Shown here: one piece after another, positions 48,358 to 57,055 of the stretch
Layout of the letters: every line of letters begins with the position of its first letter
Position numbering within the stretch: position 1 is the stretch's first letter
From: M1-B18 sp048264125
GTDB taxonomy: Bacteria; Bacillota; Clostridia; Peptostreptococcales; Natronincolaceae
Assembly (NCBI GenBank): GCA_048264125.1
Contig: JBLXDM010000002.1
Location: 62,001 to 126,000, forward strand
Length of the DNA stretch: 64,000 nucleotides
Reading direction: 5' to 3'
Notes under the pieces: model-generated
Databases searched by the model: none
Seen by the model: only the letters and a program-made list of their open reading frames with translations
What the model was told of the DNA's origin: nothing
Position numbers and translations under genes: made by a program

Positions 48358-48961
48358 CCTCTTCTTCCTTCGGCAGTACAAAATGTTCTGGATTGCCTAA
48401 GCTCATTTATTACCTTCCTTACCGGACTGCTCAATTCCTACTGATTAATTTTCCGTCTGAAAAAAAATTAAACTTCTAAATCTCGCATCACTTTTGAATT
48501 TTAACATCTACTTGCAAAAACCAATTTGAAAGACAAACTTGTAATACCTTCTTTGCTAGCTTCCATTTCATAAACATACTGTACGCTTCAAATACATTAC
48601 TGCCTACTGAAGAAGAGTAGAAGAAGCTGCCTTCTTCTTAATAAGATTATACCAAAATTCTTCGGGGCCCGCAAGTCATTTTTTAAATATTTCAAAATTT
48701 CCAACAATTGATTTTTCGAATAATAACTATTCAAAAATGTTATAGATTCCTTCGTTTTTATAGCAACAATCTCGACCTTTATCAGGATCTCTATCTTTAA
48801 AATACAACCTCTACTACTAGCCTAAGAAAAAATAAATGCTCTCTTTTCTTATAACTATAGCTCTTTACCTCACCTTATAACAATAACCCCTCTGGAAATG
48901 CTGCTGCCTGAATATGTAAAAGCTTTGAAAAAATAACCACAATTCTTAATGAAGGGAAATC

Positions 48962-49022
48962 ATAAAAGCGTTAAAAAGTCTGCATGTTTGAGCAAAGCGA
49001 GTTTGCAGTCTTTAGCTTTTAT
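48962..49022. repeat. Long imperfect inverted repeat in the coat-etfA gap
   Basis: The 886-bp gap 48298-49183 has no ORF of 60 codons or more. It contains one marked structure: ATAAAAGC (48962-48969)/GCTTTTAT (49015-49022) outside and AAAGTCTGCA/TGCAGTCTTT (one mismatch) inside, around a TTTGAGCAAAGCGAG loop. Nothing else is evident besides the two flanking terminators. Confidence 0.6.
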
Positions 49023-49145
49023 GGTTGGACTGAGTTATAGAATTGTTTATTTTTGAAACCGCTATGGAATATACAGGCAGCTCCATTTCTCTACTGCCAC
49101 TACTACCCTTAGAAGCGAAACACAGTCACTTATGCTTTTAATCAC

Positions 49146-49175
49146 ATAAAAAGGGGGCTCGGCTGAGCCCCCTTT
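49146..49175 (-). terminator. Terminator after etfA
   Basis: AAAGGGGGCTC (49150-49160) pairs with GAGCCCCCTTT (49165-49175) with a 4-nt loop. T-rich tail on the minus strand. Confidence 0.93.
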
Positions 49176-49183
49176 GCTACCCT

Positions 49184-50185
49184 CTATTTCACCTGCTTCA
49201 ATTCCTCAATCAAGGCAGGAATTACCTTATTTACATCCCCGACTATACCTAAGTCGGCAAATTCAAATATCGGAGCAGTGGCGTTTTTATTGATTGCAAC
49301 AATAAACTCCGACTCCTCCATACCTGCAACGTGCTGAATGGCTCCAGAAATACCGCAGGCGATGTAGAGTCCGGGCCTTACAGTCTTGCCTGTTTGCCCT
49401 ACCTGGAACTCCCTGTCTATCCAACCGGCATCAACAGCAGCCCTAGAGCCTGCCACCAATCCTCCCAGCTCCTTAGCCAACAGCTGAAGGTCCTGGAAGG
49501 TTTCCTTCTTACCTAAGCCTCTACCTCCAGAAACAAGAACATTGGCATCCTCAATCTTAACCTTTTTCTTGGTTTCCTTAACGACCTCCAATATTTCCAC
49601 ATTCATATCACTTGGTCTGAGATCCGCTAAGTGCTTTATAATGCTTCCTGTTCTATTGGTGTCCCTTTCCATTACCAGCATAACTCCGGGTCTGACAGTG
49701 GACATTTGTGGCCTGTGGTCAGGACAAATGATGGTAGCCATAATGTTACCTCCAAAGGCAGGCCTTGTCATCAGAAGGTTTTTAGTATTCTCATCTATCT
49801 CTAGGGTTGTGCAATCGGCAGTAAGTCCGGTATATACCCTGGCTGAAATTCTAGGAGCCAAATCCCGTCCTATTGCCGTAGCGCCTATTAGTACTATTTC
49901 AGGCTTAATTTCTGTAATTATGCCGGTGAAGACCTTTGTGTAGGGCTCAGTTACATATTTATCCAGCAACTCATCCTCAGCTATTATTACCTCGTCTGCA
50001 CCGTAATAAATAAGCTCATCCGCTAGGTCGGCAACAGCATGTCCTAAAAGTATCGCAGTCAGCTTTGTGTTCAGCTTTTCTGCCAGTCGTCTTCCTTCAC
50101 CCAATAGCTCCAATGATACCTTTTGTATTTCATTGTCTCTTTGCTCAACAAATACTGCTACACCTGCGTAATCTGTAATATTCAT
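49184..50185 (-). CDS. etfA: Electron transfer flavoprotein alpha subunit EtfA
   Basis: A 333-residue FAD-binding ETF subunit. The N-terminal domain shares the ETF alpha/beta fold. The C-terminal FAD domain has VSGGRGLGKKETF, GSRAAVDAGWI, VGQTGKTVRPGLY and GISGAIQHVAGM. With EtfB it carries electrons to or from the adjoining acyl-CoA dehydrogenase; clostridial complexes of this layout can bifurcate electrons to ferredoxin (family knowledge, not decided here). ATG after TTAAGGAGGGAAGACC. Last gene of the operon. Confidence 0.97.
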   Translation of the reverse strand: MNITDYAGVAVFVEQRDNEIQKVSLELLGEGRRLAEKLNTKLTAILLGHAVADLADELIYYGADEVIIAEDELLDKYVTEPYTKVFTGIITEIKPEIVLIGATAIGRDLAPRISARVYTGLTADCTTLEIDENTKNLLMTRPAFGGNIMATIICPDHRPQMSTVRPGVMLVMERDTNRTGSIIKHLADLRPSDMNVEILEVVKETKKKVKIEDANVLVSGGRGLGKKETFQDLQLLAKELGGLVAGSRAAVDAGWIDREFQVGQTGKTVRPGLYIACGISGAIQHVAGMEESEFIVAINKNATAPIFEFADLGIVGDVNKVIPALIEELKQVK

Positions 50186-50197
50186 GGTCTTCCCTCC

Positions 50198-50980
50198 TTA
50201 AATAATGTATTTCTCTTTTAATTTATCCACGATTAATTTAGCAGCTTCCTTGTGGTCAACCTCAAAGACCTTGCCTGCTGTTTTAGCACCCTTAGTAAAG
50301 GACTTCTTCACCTTTGTAGGCGAGCCCTCCAAGCCTAAATGACTTCTTTCAACCGTAATGTCCTTTAGATTCCATACCTCAATTTCCTTTTCACGATAAG
50401 CATCAAAGACACCCATGACGCTCATGTATCTTGCCTCGTTCATTTCCTTTAGGGTGGTAATTAGGCAGGGCTTATTCACCTTAACAATATGATAGCCATC
50501 CTCGAAAATACGCTTTAAAATAAAGGCCTCACCATCATATTTCAGGTCTTCCACATAGGATACCTGAGGAAGCTTTAAATGCTCAGCTATCTGAGGTCCA
50601 ACCTGTGCCGTATCACCATCAATAGCTTGTCTTCCTGCAATTATTAAATCATACTCTAAATTTTTAATGGCAGCTGCAAGGGTACATGAGGTAGCCCAAG
50701 TGTCGGAGCCCGCAAAGGCTCTGTCTGTCAGAAGGATTGCTCTGTCAGCCCCCATTGCTAGAGCTTCCCTCAATGCAGCCTCTGCCTGCTGAGGACCCAT
50801 AGTCAGTACTGTAACATGCGCACCAAATTCATCCTTTAATCTTAATGCTGCTTCAAGACCACTTTTATCATCAGGATTTATAATACTAGGAACCCCTTCA
50901 CGAATAAGCGTACCGGTTTTAGGATCTAATCTTACCTCTGTAGTATCAGGTACCTGCTTTATGCATACAACAATTTTCAT
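50198..50980 (-). CDS. etfB: Electron transfer flavoprotein beta subunit EtfB
   Basis: 260 residues. MKIVVCIKQVPDTTEVRLD at the N-terminus, LKDEFGAHVTVLTMGPQQAE (near 48-67), AGRQAIDGDTAQVGPQIAEHL and the ETF recognition-loop signature before a conserved YMSVMGV motif. 12 nt upstream of etfA, ribosome site AGAGGAGGTAATGTA. Confidence 0.97.
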   Translation of the reverse strand: MKIVVCIKQVPDTTEVRLDPKTGTLIREGVPSIINPDDKSGLEAALRLKDEFGAHVTVLTMGPQQAEAALREALAMGADRAILLTDRAFAGSDTWATSCTLAAAIKNLEYDLIIAGRQAIDGDTAQVGPQIAEHLKLPQVSYVEDLKYDGEAFILKRIFEDGYHIVKVNKPCLITTLKEMNEARYMSVMGVFDAYREKEIEVWNLKDITVERSHLGLEGSPTKVKKSFTKGAKTAGKVFEVDHKEAAKLIVDKLKEKYII

Positions 50981-50993
50981 TACATTACCTCCT

Positions 50994-52133
50994 CTATTTC
51001 AACAAGTTAGCTGCGATAACCATTTTTTGAACCTCTGAGGTTCCTTCATAAATCTCAGTTATTTTTGCATCTCGCATCATTCTCTCAACAGGATACTCAC
51101 GGGTATAGCCATAGCCCCCGTGTAGCTGAACAGCCATAGTTGTTACTGCCATTGCAGTAGCGCTGGCAAATAGCTTTGCCATAGCAGCTTCATTTGAATA
51201 TGGCAGGTTTTTATCTTTAAAGTCTGCAGCCTTGTAAACCAAAAGCCTTGAGGCTTCTGTCTTAGCAGCCATCTCTGCCAGCTGGAATTGGGTATTTTGG
51301 AAATAGGACAATGCCTTGCCAAACTGCTTTCTTTCCTTTACATAGCTAACTGTTACATCTATAGCACCTTGAGCTATGCCTAAGGCCTGAGCTGCAATTC
51401 CAACTCTACCACCGTCAAGGGTCTTCATTGCAATACCAAAGCCCTTTCCTTCCTTGCCCAAAAGATTTTCCTTCGGTATTCTACAATTTTCAAAAATTAG
51501 CTCGCAGGTTGAGGAGCCCTTAATACCCATTTTGGCTTCCTTTTTACCTATAGTAAAGCCAGGGGTATCAGCCTCTACTATAAAGGCACTTATTCCCCTT
51601 GTGCCTTGACTTTTATCGGTCATGGCCATAATGATATAGATGTCTGCATAGCCTGCATTTGTAATAAATATTTTTGAGCCATCTAAAATATATTCATCCC
51701 CATCTAACACAGCTACGGTTTGCTGTGAAGAAGCATCGGTTCCGGCATTGGCTTCAGTAAGTCCAAAGGCTCCTAGCTTTTCACCCCTTGCCAGCGGTGG
51801 GAGATATTTTTCCTTTTGCTCTTTAGTACCAAATTCTAATATGGGTGCTGCGCATAGGGAGGTATGAGCAGACACAATTACACCAGTGGTTGCACACACC
51901 TTGGAAAGCTCTTCAATTGCCATTGCATAAGCAAGGTTATCACCACCTGCTCCACCATAAGCCTTAGGAATCGGTATTCCCATCCAACCATATCTAGCCA
52001 GCTTCTTCACTGTTTCAACAGGAAATTCTTCCTTTTCGTCAACCTCCTCAGCTAAAGGCTTCACTTCATTTTCTGCAAATTCTCTATACATTTTCTGAAG
52101 CATAATATGCTCCTGTGATAAATTAAAATTCAT
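50994..52133 (-). CDS. Short-chain acyl-CoA dehydrogenase (butyryl-CoA dehydrogenase-like)
   Basis: 379 residues. AFGLTEANAGTDAS (FAD/substrate loop), FITNAGYAD, DGGRVGIAAQALGIAQGA, QLHGGYGYTREYP and the catalytic Glu in EIYEGTSEVQ are all present. The Glu sits at the position used by butyryl-CoA dehydrogenase and short-chain acyl-CoA dehydrogenases. It is followed by etfB and etfA in the layout of the clostridial butyryl-CoA dehydrogenase/Etf complex. No thiolase or hydroxybutyryl-CoA dehydrogenase is in the window. ATG behind AGGAGGTAGACTA. Confidence 0.95.
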   Translation of the reverse strand: MNFNLSQEHIMLQKMYREFAENEVKPLAEEVDEKEEFPVETVKKLARYGWMGIPIPKAYGGAGGDNLAYAMAIEELSKVCATTGVIVSAHTSLCAAPILEFGTKEQKEKYLPPLARGEKLGAFGLTEANAGTDASSQQTVAVLDGDEYILDGSKIFITNAGYADIYIIMAMTDKSQGTRGISAFIVEADTPGFTIGKKEAKMGIKGSSTCELIFENCRIPKENLLGKEGKGFGIAMKTLDGGRVGIAAQALGIAQGAIDVTVSYVKERKQFGKALSYFQNTQFQLAEMAAKTEASRLLVYKAADFKDKNLPYSNEAAMAKLFASATAMAVTTMAVQLHGGYGYTREYPVERMMRDAKITEIYEGTSEVQKMVIAANLLK

Positions 52134-52167
52134 TAGTCTACCTCCTGTCTATTATTAACTCCACTTT

Positions 52168-52587
52168 TTATTGCTTTGGTGGCATTACTATAGATGTTCC
52201 CTTTAGTACCACCTCGCCGTTTTGGTTTGTGCAGGTACCGGTTAAAATAACCTTGTTTTTTTCCAGTATGATCTCTGATACTTCAACTTCAGCTGCTATC
52301 GTATCTCCAAAGCGAACAGGTGCCAGAAATTTCAGGTCCTGAGACAGATATATGGTTCCTGGGCCAGGAAGCTGCATTCCAAGCACAGCTGAAAATAAAC
52401 TAGCAGTTAACATACCATGCACGATTCTACCCTTAAAGAAGGAATCTCGGGCCTGTGTTTCATTGATGTGGGCTGGGTTAAGGTCTCCGCTGATGCCTGC
52501 ATACAGATAAACGTCTGTCTCACTGATGGTTTTGTGGAAGGAAGCCTTGTCGCCTAGCTTAATCTCTTGAATTGTTTTTCCCTTCAT
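52168..52587 (-). CDS. MaoC-type (R)-specific enoyl-CoA hydratase (PhaJ-like)
   Basis: 139 residues, hotdog fold. YAGISGDLNPAHIN holds the hydratase dyad Asp35/His40. GRIVHGMLTASLFSAVLG and GTIYLSQDLKFLAPV are PhaJ/MaoC features. The family hydrates crotonyl-CoA to (R)-3-hydroxybutyryl-CoA; a phosphate butyryltransferase-type relative is excluded by length. First gene of the acyl-CoA dehydrogenase-Etf operon; start at 52587 behind TAGGAGGTTTGATT. Confidence 0.92.
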   Translation of the reverse strand: MKGKTIQEIKLGDKASFHKTISETDVYLYAGISGDLNPAHINETQARDSFFKGRIVHGMLTASLFSAVLGMQLPGPGTIYLSQDLKFLAPVRFGDTIAAEVEVSEIILEKNKVILTGTCTNQNGEVVLKGTSIVMPPKQ

Positions 52588-52641
52588 AATCAAACCTCCT
52601 AAAATTTGTTGCATATATATACTGCATTAACCATGCCAAGT

Positions 52642-52657
52642 TGATAATTTTTTATCA
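52642..52657. promoter_or_regulatory. Small palindrome upstream of the hydratase gene
   Basis: TGATAA-TTTT-TTATCA in the promoter region of the acyl-CoA dehydrogenase operon, about 55 bp from its first start. Could be an operator; nothing more can be shown. The gap 52588-52996 also holds the groEL terminator and an inverted repeat. Confidence 0.35.
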
Positions 52658-52873
52658 GCTTATTATATCCATTTTTCGATTTTTAATTCATTTTTTTGCT
52701 CTATGCATTGAATTTTCAATATCTGATTTAGTGTTTGTTGTTAATTTAATAACTTCAATTTCTAATATTTTTAAAAAATATATTGGTTTATTGCATCTAT
52801 ATAAGGCTTTTTTCATGGCAGTCCATGCTCACACATCAACACATTGGAAACACTGGATTGTTCCAAAAACTGC

Positions 52874-52907
52874 AAAACGCCCACTGTACATTTATTGTAC
52901 AGTGGGC
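52874..52907 (-). terminator. Terminator downstream of groEL
   Basis: GCCCACTGTACA (52879-52890), 5-nt loop, TGTACAGTGGGC (52896-52907), perfect. Then GTTTT on the minus strand. Confidence 0.8.
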
Positions 52908-52942
52908 CTTCTAATCCTTTTATATTAAAGCTTCTATCGTTG

Positions 52943-52978
52943 TGTACACTAATTGGACATTTGTAATATAAGTGTACA
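52943..52978. repeat. TGTACACT inverted repeat, possible IS end remnant
   Basis: TGTACACT (52943-52950) and AGTGTACA (52971-52978) flank AATTGGACAT. Repeated TGTACA and TTGGACA words with TTTTTGGC resemble ends of IS21-like elements. No transposase is present. Confidence 0.35.
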
Positions 52979-52996
52979 GTTTTTGGCTTAATTAGC

Positions 52997-54622
52997 CTAC
53001 ATCATTGGCATTCCGCCGCCCATGCCGCCTGGCATAGCTGGCTCATCCTCTTTAATATCCACTACAGCACTTTCAGTAGTTAAAAGCATAGCAGATACGG
53101 ATGCTGCATTTTGAAGCGCTGATCTTGTAACCTTAGTTGGGTCTACAATACCTGCTTCAAACATGTTTACATATTTTTCATTTAATGCATCAAAGCCCAT
53201 GCCCTTTGCTGAGGTCATAACCTTATCAACTATTACAGAGCCCTCTAATCCTGCATTTTCAGCTATTTGTCTTAATGGCTCCTCTAGAGCTCTTCTGATG
53301 ATCTTAACACCAGTTTTCTCGTCACCCTCTGTAGTGCTTAATAAAGCATCTACAGCAGATATCACATTAACTAATGCAGTACCTCCACCAGACACGATAC
53401 CTTCCTCTACAGCAGCTCTTGTCGCATTTAAGGCGTCTTCAATTCTTAGCTTTCTTTCCTTTAGCTCTGTCTCTGTGGCAGCTCCAACTTCGATAACAGC
53501 AACGCCACCAGAAAGCTTAGCTAAGCGCTCTTGAAGCTTTTCCTTATCGAACTCTGAGGTAGTTTCTTCGATTTGAGCTCTGATTTGAGAAACTCTATCC
53601 TTTATTGCCTTTTCGTTTCCAGCACCATCTACGATAGTAGTGTTTTCCTTTGCTACCTTAACTGTTCTTGCTGTACCCAGCATTTCAATAGTAGCGGTTT
53701 TTAAGTCATAGCCCAGCTCTTCAGATATGACAGTACCACCTGTCAGCATTGCGATATCCTCCAGCATAGCCTTTCTTCTGTCGCCAAAGCCAGGAGCCTT
53801 AACAGCAACACATTCGAAGGTTCCCCTTAATTTATTTACAACTAAGGTTGGTAATGCTTCGCCTTCAACATCCTCAGCAATGATTAGTAGCTTTCTTCCC
53901 TGTTGAACTATTTTCTCAAGGATAGGCAGCATTTCTTGAACATTAGTGATTTTCTTATCAGTTATTAAAATATATGGATCATTTAAAACAGCTTCCATTT
54001 TCTCAGTGTCTGTAACCATGTAGGCAGATAAATATCCTCTGTCAAACTGCATACCTTCAACTACAGTTAAGGTCGTACCCATTGATTTGGATTCCTCGAT
54101 GGTGATAACGCCATCCTTACCTACCTTTTCCATAGCATTGGCGATTAATTGACCGATCTCCTCATCACCTGCAGAAATTGCTCCAACCTGTGCTATAGCA
54201 TCTTTGCCTTCAATTGGCTTAGAGATAGTCTTTAATTCTGCAACAGCAGCATCTACAGCCTTTTGAATACCTTTTTTGATAATCATTGGGTTTGCTCCCG
54301 CAGCAACATTCTTTAAGCCTTCTCTGATGATGGCTTGAGCTAATAGAGTTGCAGTAGTCGTACCGTCGCCTGCTACATCATTCGTCTTAGTAGCAACCTC
54401 CTTAACCAATTGTGCTCCCATGTTTTCAAAGGGATCCTCCAGCTCAATTTCTCTAGCTATTGTTACACCATCATTTGTGATTAGTGGTGAACCAAATTTT
54501 TTATCGATAATAACATTTCTTCCCTTAGGACCTAATGTTACCTTAACTGTATCAGCAAGCTTGTTTACACCAGCCTCTAAGGAACGTCTTGCCTGTTCAC
54601 TAAACTTAATATCCTTTGCCAT
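52997..54622 (-). CDS. groEL: Chaperonin GroEL (Hsp60)
   Basis: 541 residues. MAKDIKFSEQARRSLEAGVN at the N-terminus, VTLGPKGRNVIIDKK, GDGTTTATLLAQAI (ATP site), AVIEVGAATETELKERK, and the Gly-Met tail GGMGGGMPMM. Forms the 14-mer folding chamber with GroES in the cytoplasm. 78 nt after groES, same operon, controlled from the CIRCE site upstream of groES. Confidence 0.99.
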   Translation of the reverse strand: MAKDIKFSEQARRSLEAGVNKLADTVKVTLGPKGRNVIIDKKFGSPLITNDGVTIAREIELEDPFENMGAQLVKEVATKTNDVAGDGTTTATLLAQAIIREGLKNVAAGANPMIIKKGIQKAVDAAVAELKTISKPIEGKDAIAQVGAISAGDEEIGQLIANAMEKVGKDGVITIEESKSMGTTLTVVEGMQFDRGYLSAYMVTDTEKMEAVLNDPYILITDKKITNVQEMLPILEKIVQQGRKLLIIAEDVEGEALPTLVVNKLRGTFECVAVKAPGFGDRRKAMLEDIAMLTGGTVISEELGYDLKTATIEMLGTARTVKVAKENTTIVDGAGNEKAIKDRVSQIRAQIEETTSEFDKEKLQERLAKLSGGVAVIEVGAATETELKERKLRIEDALNATRAAVEEGIVSGGGTALVNVISAVDALLSTTEGDEKTGVKIIRRALEEPLRQIAENAGLEGSVIVDKVMTSAKGMGFDALNEKYVNMFEAGIVDPTKVTRSALQNAASVSAMLLTTESAVVDIKEDEPAMPGGMGGGMPMM

Positions 54623-54700
54623 AAGTAAATCCTCCTCTAATTTCTATTTTTATACCATCAATAAGTAGCTGTAATACCGTATAAGTATTTGGGACAAAGA

Positions 54701-54985
54701 TTATTCAACAATCGCCAAAATATCACTTTGTCTTAAAATGGTATACTCTTCTCCATCATATTTCACTTCAGTTCCTGCATATTTAGAGAAGATAACCTTA
54801 TCTCCAACCTTAACCTCCATTTTGATTTCCTTGCCTTCAACGATACCGCCTGGGCCTACTGCCATAACCTCTGCCATTTGTGGCTGCTCCTTAGCGCTGC
54901 CGGGCAAAACAATACCGCTCTTGGTTTTTTCTTCTGCTTCTAAGCGTTTAATCACAACTCTGTCACCTAATGGTTTAATATTCAT
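54701..54985 (-). CDS. groES: Co-chaperonin GroES (Hsp10)
   Basis: 94 residues. MNIKPLGDRVVIKRLEAEEK (1-20), mobile loop KSGIVLPGSAKEQPQ, GPGGIVEGK and GDKVIFSKYAGTEVKYDGEEY. Caps GroEL. ATG after AAGGAGGGTCATT; the CIRCE element is 50 bp upstream. Confidence 0.99.
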   Translation of the reverse strand: MNIKPLGDRVVIKRLEAEEKTKSGIVLPGSAKEQPQMAEVMAVGPGGIVEGKEIKMEVKVGDKVIFSKYAGTEVKYDGEEYTILRQSDILAIVE

Positions 54986-55034
54986 AATGACCCTCCTTAA
55001 ATATTTTTATTTAAATTCGTAATTTTAGGTTTTG

Positions 55035-55061
55035 TTAGCACTCGTCAGAGTCGAGTGCTAA
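55035..55061 (-). promoter_or_regulatory. CIRCE element (HrcA operator)
   Basis: Perfect TTAGCACTC-N9-GAGTGCTAA upstream of groES. Implies heat-shock control by the HrcA repressor, whose gene is not in the window. The 300-bp gap 55062-55363 otherwise shows only a terminator. Confidence 0.98.
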
Positions 55062-55329
55062 TCACACTTATAATGTTATATAAAACTAAAAATACTATCA
55101 AATCCCAATAAGGCTTACTATATCCCAAATTTGGCATTTATAAACATTTATGAGCCTATACTTAGCTTTTTTAAATCTTTACTCATTATTTCGCAGTTTT
55201 TCTTGTTTTTCTATCTATTAAGCGTGAATTGAGCTAATAATTTCCATCATTTCGGCAGCACTTTAATATATATTACTTGGCTTATGCCTTCATAACCCAA
55301 AAGAAGGTGTACTATTTTAATCAACATCA

Positions 55330-55356
55330 TAAAAGACTGAGCTTAGTCTCAGTCTT
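55330..55356 (-). terminator. Terminator of the DUF554 gene
   Basis: AAGACTGAG pairs with CTCAGTCTT, loop 6 nt, then TTTT on the minus strand. Confidence 0.85.
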
Positions 55357-55363
55357 AATCAAT

Positions 55364-56080
55364 CTACAATAGCTTGCCGAAAAAATCCACGACTACTGCT
55401 AAATATGGCTGAAAAAAGGGGTAGAGTATCGGAATTAATACTGCTGGCAGCATATTTCCCACCTTAATCCGCTTAAGCTCCAAAATATTTAGTGCAATAC
55501 CCATGATTAGCAGTCCACCTATGGCCGACATTTCTGCAATCACACTCTCAATAAGGAAGGGCTTCATAAAAACAGCAGTTATCGTTAAAATACCCTGATA
55601 CACAAATACAGCAAGGGCAGAAAAGGCTACCCCTATCCCCATCGTTGAAGCGAATATTATAGAAGATATACCGTCTATCAGGGACTTGGCAAACAAGGTT
55701 TCATGGTTACCCGTCAACCCGCTTTCTAAGGACCCCACTATAGCCATTGCGCCTACACAGTATATCAGGCTGGCAGTAACAAAGCCCTTTGCCACAGTGC
55801 CTTCCCCTTTGCCGGTGTTTTTCTCCAGCCAGCTCCCTAGCCTCTCCAGCTTATCCTCTATCGCTAGGGCCTCCCCGATGATACTTCCTAAAACTATGCT
55901 GAAAATCATCAGCAATAAATTTTGACTCTTAAAGGCTCCTGATAGTCCTATGATAAAAACACAGAGACCCAGTCCCTGCATTATCGTACTTTTATAGCTG
56001 TCGGGAATCCCCTTTCTCAGAAATACCCCCAGTAGACCCCCTATAATTATTGCAGCTGCATTAACTATTGTTCCTAGCAT
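55364..56080 (-). CDS. DUF554 (YdfK/YqgA-type) membrane protein
   Basis: 238 residues, about 6-7 hydrophobic segments. MLGTIVNAAAIIIGGLLGVF at the N-terminus, QGLGLCVFIIGLSGAF, LGSIIGEALAIEDKLERLG (75-93) and a central FVTASLIYCVGAMAIVGSLE (about 107-126) are the DUF554 signature. Thought to be transporters; substrate unknown. Start at 56080 behind AAGGGGGATAAGC; overlaps the glycosylase gene by 20 nt. Confidence 0.92.
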   Translation of the reverse strand: MLGTIVNAAAIIIGGLLGVFLRKGIPDSYKSTIMQGLGLCVFIIGLSGAFKSQNLLLMIFSIVLGSIIGEALAIEDKLERLGSWLEKNTGKGEGTVAKGFVTASLIYCVGAMAIVGSLESGLTGNHETLFAKSLIDGISSIIFASTMGIGVAFSALAVFVYQGILTITAVFMKPFLIESVIAEMSAIGGLLIMGIALNILELKRIKVGNMLPAVLIPILYPFFQPYLAVVVDFFGKLL

Positions 56081-56969
56081 GCTTATCCCCCTTGCCAATA
56101 TCCAGTTCCCTACCATAATAAAATAAATACTGCTGAGCATAACCCGCCAACGCCTTGTATTTTTCCTGTGCAAAGGCTTCAATATCCTTGGGGGGTGTTT
56201 CTTTAAAGAAGTAAAAATGCTCCATAAGCCGCTTTATCCAAACATCAACCGGAAAGGCATCCAGCTTACCGAAGGAAAAGAAGGCTATACAATTGGCGAC
56301 CTTTGGCCCAACACCCTTCAGCTGCAGCAGCTTTTTATGACATTCCCGGGAATCGCATTGGGATAATTCCTTCAAAAGGTCTGGGTTCAGCGCTACGGCT
56401 CTAGCAGTTTCAAGTATATATGGGGCTCTGTAGCCTAAATTACATTCTGTCAAATCCCTCTCCTTCAAACCCATTAAAGCATCAGCAGATGGAAAGGAAT
56501 AGTATGGCTTGTTATTAAATGTACCTATATACTCACCATATCTTTCGCTCATCAGCAATATGGCCTTCTTAATACGCGGAATATTATTGTTAGCCGAAAT
56601 GATAAAGGAGGCAATGGTCTCCCAAGGCTCCTGCTTGAGGATCCTTATGCCATGACCGAACCCAGTGGCTGCCTGCATTACTTTGTCCTGCTTTGACAGC
56701 TCCTCCTTTATCACTGAATAATCAGTGGCTAAATCAAAATACTCAGCCCAGTATTGTTTAAATTCCTCTAAATTGGTATTTTTAATGATTATTTCATCAT
56801 TGCTTTTTGCAATGTTTAGTACACGCTTATTTACGATACCGGTGTAGCTTCCGTCAGCCTCTTGATCCCACCTAAAGCATTGTCCACACTCAAAGATATG
56901 CTGAGGCTCAAAATCTTTGACTGCTTCGATTGTAATGCACTGGGCAGTTGCTTTAACCCTATGCTCCAT
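56061..56969 (-). CDS. 8-oxoguanine DNA glycosylase/AP lyase (OGG1-like)
   Basis: 302 residues, HhH-GPD superfamily. The N-terminal OGG domain has FECGQCFRWDQEADGSYTGI (26-45), a typical FRW motif. The hairpin is LLQLKGVGPKVANCIAFFSF with catalytic Lys223, and Asp242 lies in PVDVWIKRLM. The 19-residue spacing equals K249/D268 of human OGG1. It excises oxidised guanine and nicks the backbone. The enzyme helps an anaerobe survive oxygen, as rubrerythrin does. ATG after GAAGGTGATATA. Confidence 0.93.
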   Translation of the reverse strand: MEHRVKATAQCITIEAVKDFEPQHIFECGQCFRWDQEADGSYTGIVNKRVLNIAKSNDEIIIKNTNLEEFKQYWAEYFDLATDYSVIKEELSKQDKVMQAATGFGHGIRILKQEPWETIASFIISANNNIPRIKKAILLMSERYGEYIGTFNNKPYYSFPSADALMGLKERDLTECNLGYRAPYILETARAVALNPDLLKELSQCDSRECHKKLLQLKGVGPKVANCIAFFSFGKLDAFPVDVWIKRLMEHFYFFKETPPKDIEAFAQEKYKALAGYAQQYLFYYGRELDIGKGDKHARNNS

Positions 56970-57055
56970 TATATCACCTTCTTTTCCTTCCTCCTAAGCC
57001 TTGTCCAGAAAAATTATCCTCATTGCTACTCCTAAATATCAAAGTGGTTAAGGCA

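Noticed and set aside
52641..52928. 95-codon Phe/Ile-rich open frame before groEL
   Set aside because: Translated AT-rich intergenic sequence, no ribosome site, ends within the groEL terminator hairpin.
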